DNA of 64,000 nt from positions 62,001-126,000 of the forward strand of contig NZ_CADDWI010000007.1 of assembly GCF_902809845.1 (NCBI RefSeq), read 5' to 3'. The first letter of the stretch is position 1; each line of letters opens with the position of its first letter. This document shows positions 63,998 through 64,000 of the stretch, in pieces. Under the pieces are notes generated by a model. The model saw nothing but the letters and a program-made list of their open reading frames with translations, did not search any database and was not told the DNA's origin. Position numbers and translations under genes: made by a program. Source of the DNA: Chelativorans sp. Marseille-P2723. GTDB taxonomy: Bacteria; Pseudomonadota; Alphaproteobacteria; Rhizobiales; Rhizobiaceae.

Positions 63998-64000
63998 AGT

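Overview
The window looks like chromosomal DNA of an alphaproteobacterium of the order Rhizobiales, most like the Mesorhizobium/Chelativorans/Aquamicrobium group. The reasons are high GC, the protein flavour of the housekeeping genes (ppx-rlmE, guaB, rsmB, guaA), a GcrA-type C-terminal motif, an hmuPSTUV haem operon with a possible RirA box, and several DUFs common in that order. I had no database, so the genus is an inference. I see no phage, no CRISPR array and no intact insertion sequence.

Layout. 0-6.6 kb: an Ig-like/carboxypeptidase-regulatory-like protein, a Tat-exported flavoprotein, two small stress-type genes (DUF2945, DUF488), an SDR, a GcrA-like mini-protein and long gene-poor gaps, ending in tRNA-Gln(CTG). 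6.9-14.4 kb: a housekeeping block (ppx/gppA, rlmE, an MFS pump, a DUF2243 fusion, guaB, rsmB). 14.4-25.5 kb: accessory genes for envelope, stress and sulfur (sorbosone-type dehydrogenase, UspA, phospholipase-D-like protein, tandem SpoIIAA-like protein, DUF1269, arylsulfatase, BASS transporter, DUF421, SulP). guaA follows on the minus strand. 27.5-32.3 kb: an operon pairing a dimethylformamidase-like large subunit with a nitrate/taurine-type ABC importer. 32.4-36.2 kb: an orphan ferredoxin-reductase-type flavoprotein, a MarR regulator and an aldose-dehydrogenase-like secreted protein.

36.3-58.4 kb is the most interesting part. It is an apparently undescribed catabolic island. It holds a NicX/M29-like metalloenzyme, two alpha/beta hydrolases (one with Cys at the nucleophile position), a family III CoA-transferase, a ThDP-dependent lyase/decarboxylase, a Gfo/Idh/MocA dehydrogenase, an EthD-like protein, an SDR, a 3-hydroxyisobutyryl-CoA-hydrolase-like enzyme, a tripartite tricarboxylate transporter (TctABC) and a complete Dpp/Opp-type ABC importer. 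In the middle lies a GntR/FCD regulator. Ten copies of a GTCGAC-centred palindrome (consensus close to AAGTGTCGACtTTT) sit in exactly the four divergent or upstream gaps that serve all of these transcription units. I read the whole island as one regulon of that GntR protein. The substrate is unknown; a carboxylic acid or amide activated to a CoA thioester and cleaved by the ThDP enzyme is my working guess. Remnants of IS110 and IS630 elements lie inside the island.

58.8-64 kb: a PLP-dependent threonine/serine dehydratase-like enzyme, then on the minus strand the haem uptake operon hmuPSTUV, with a TGA-N9-TCA palindrome just upstream at the right edge.
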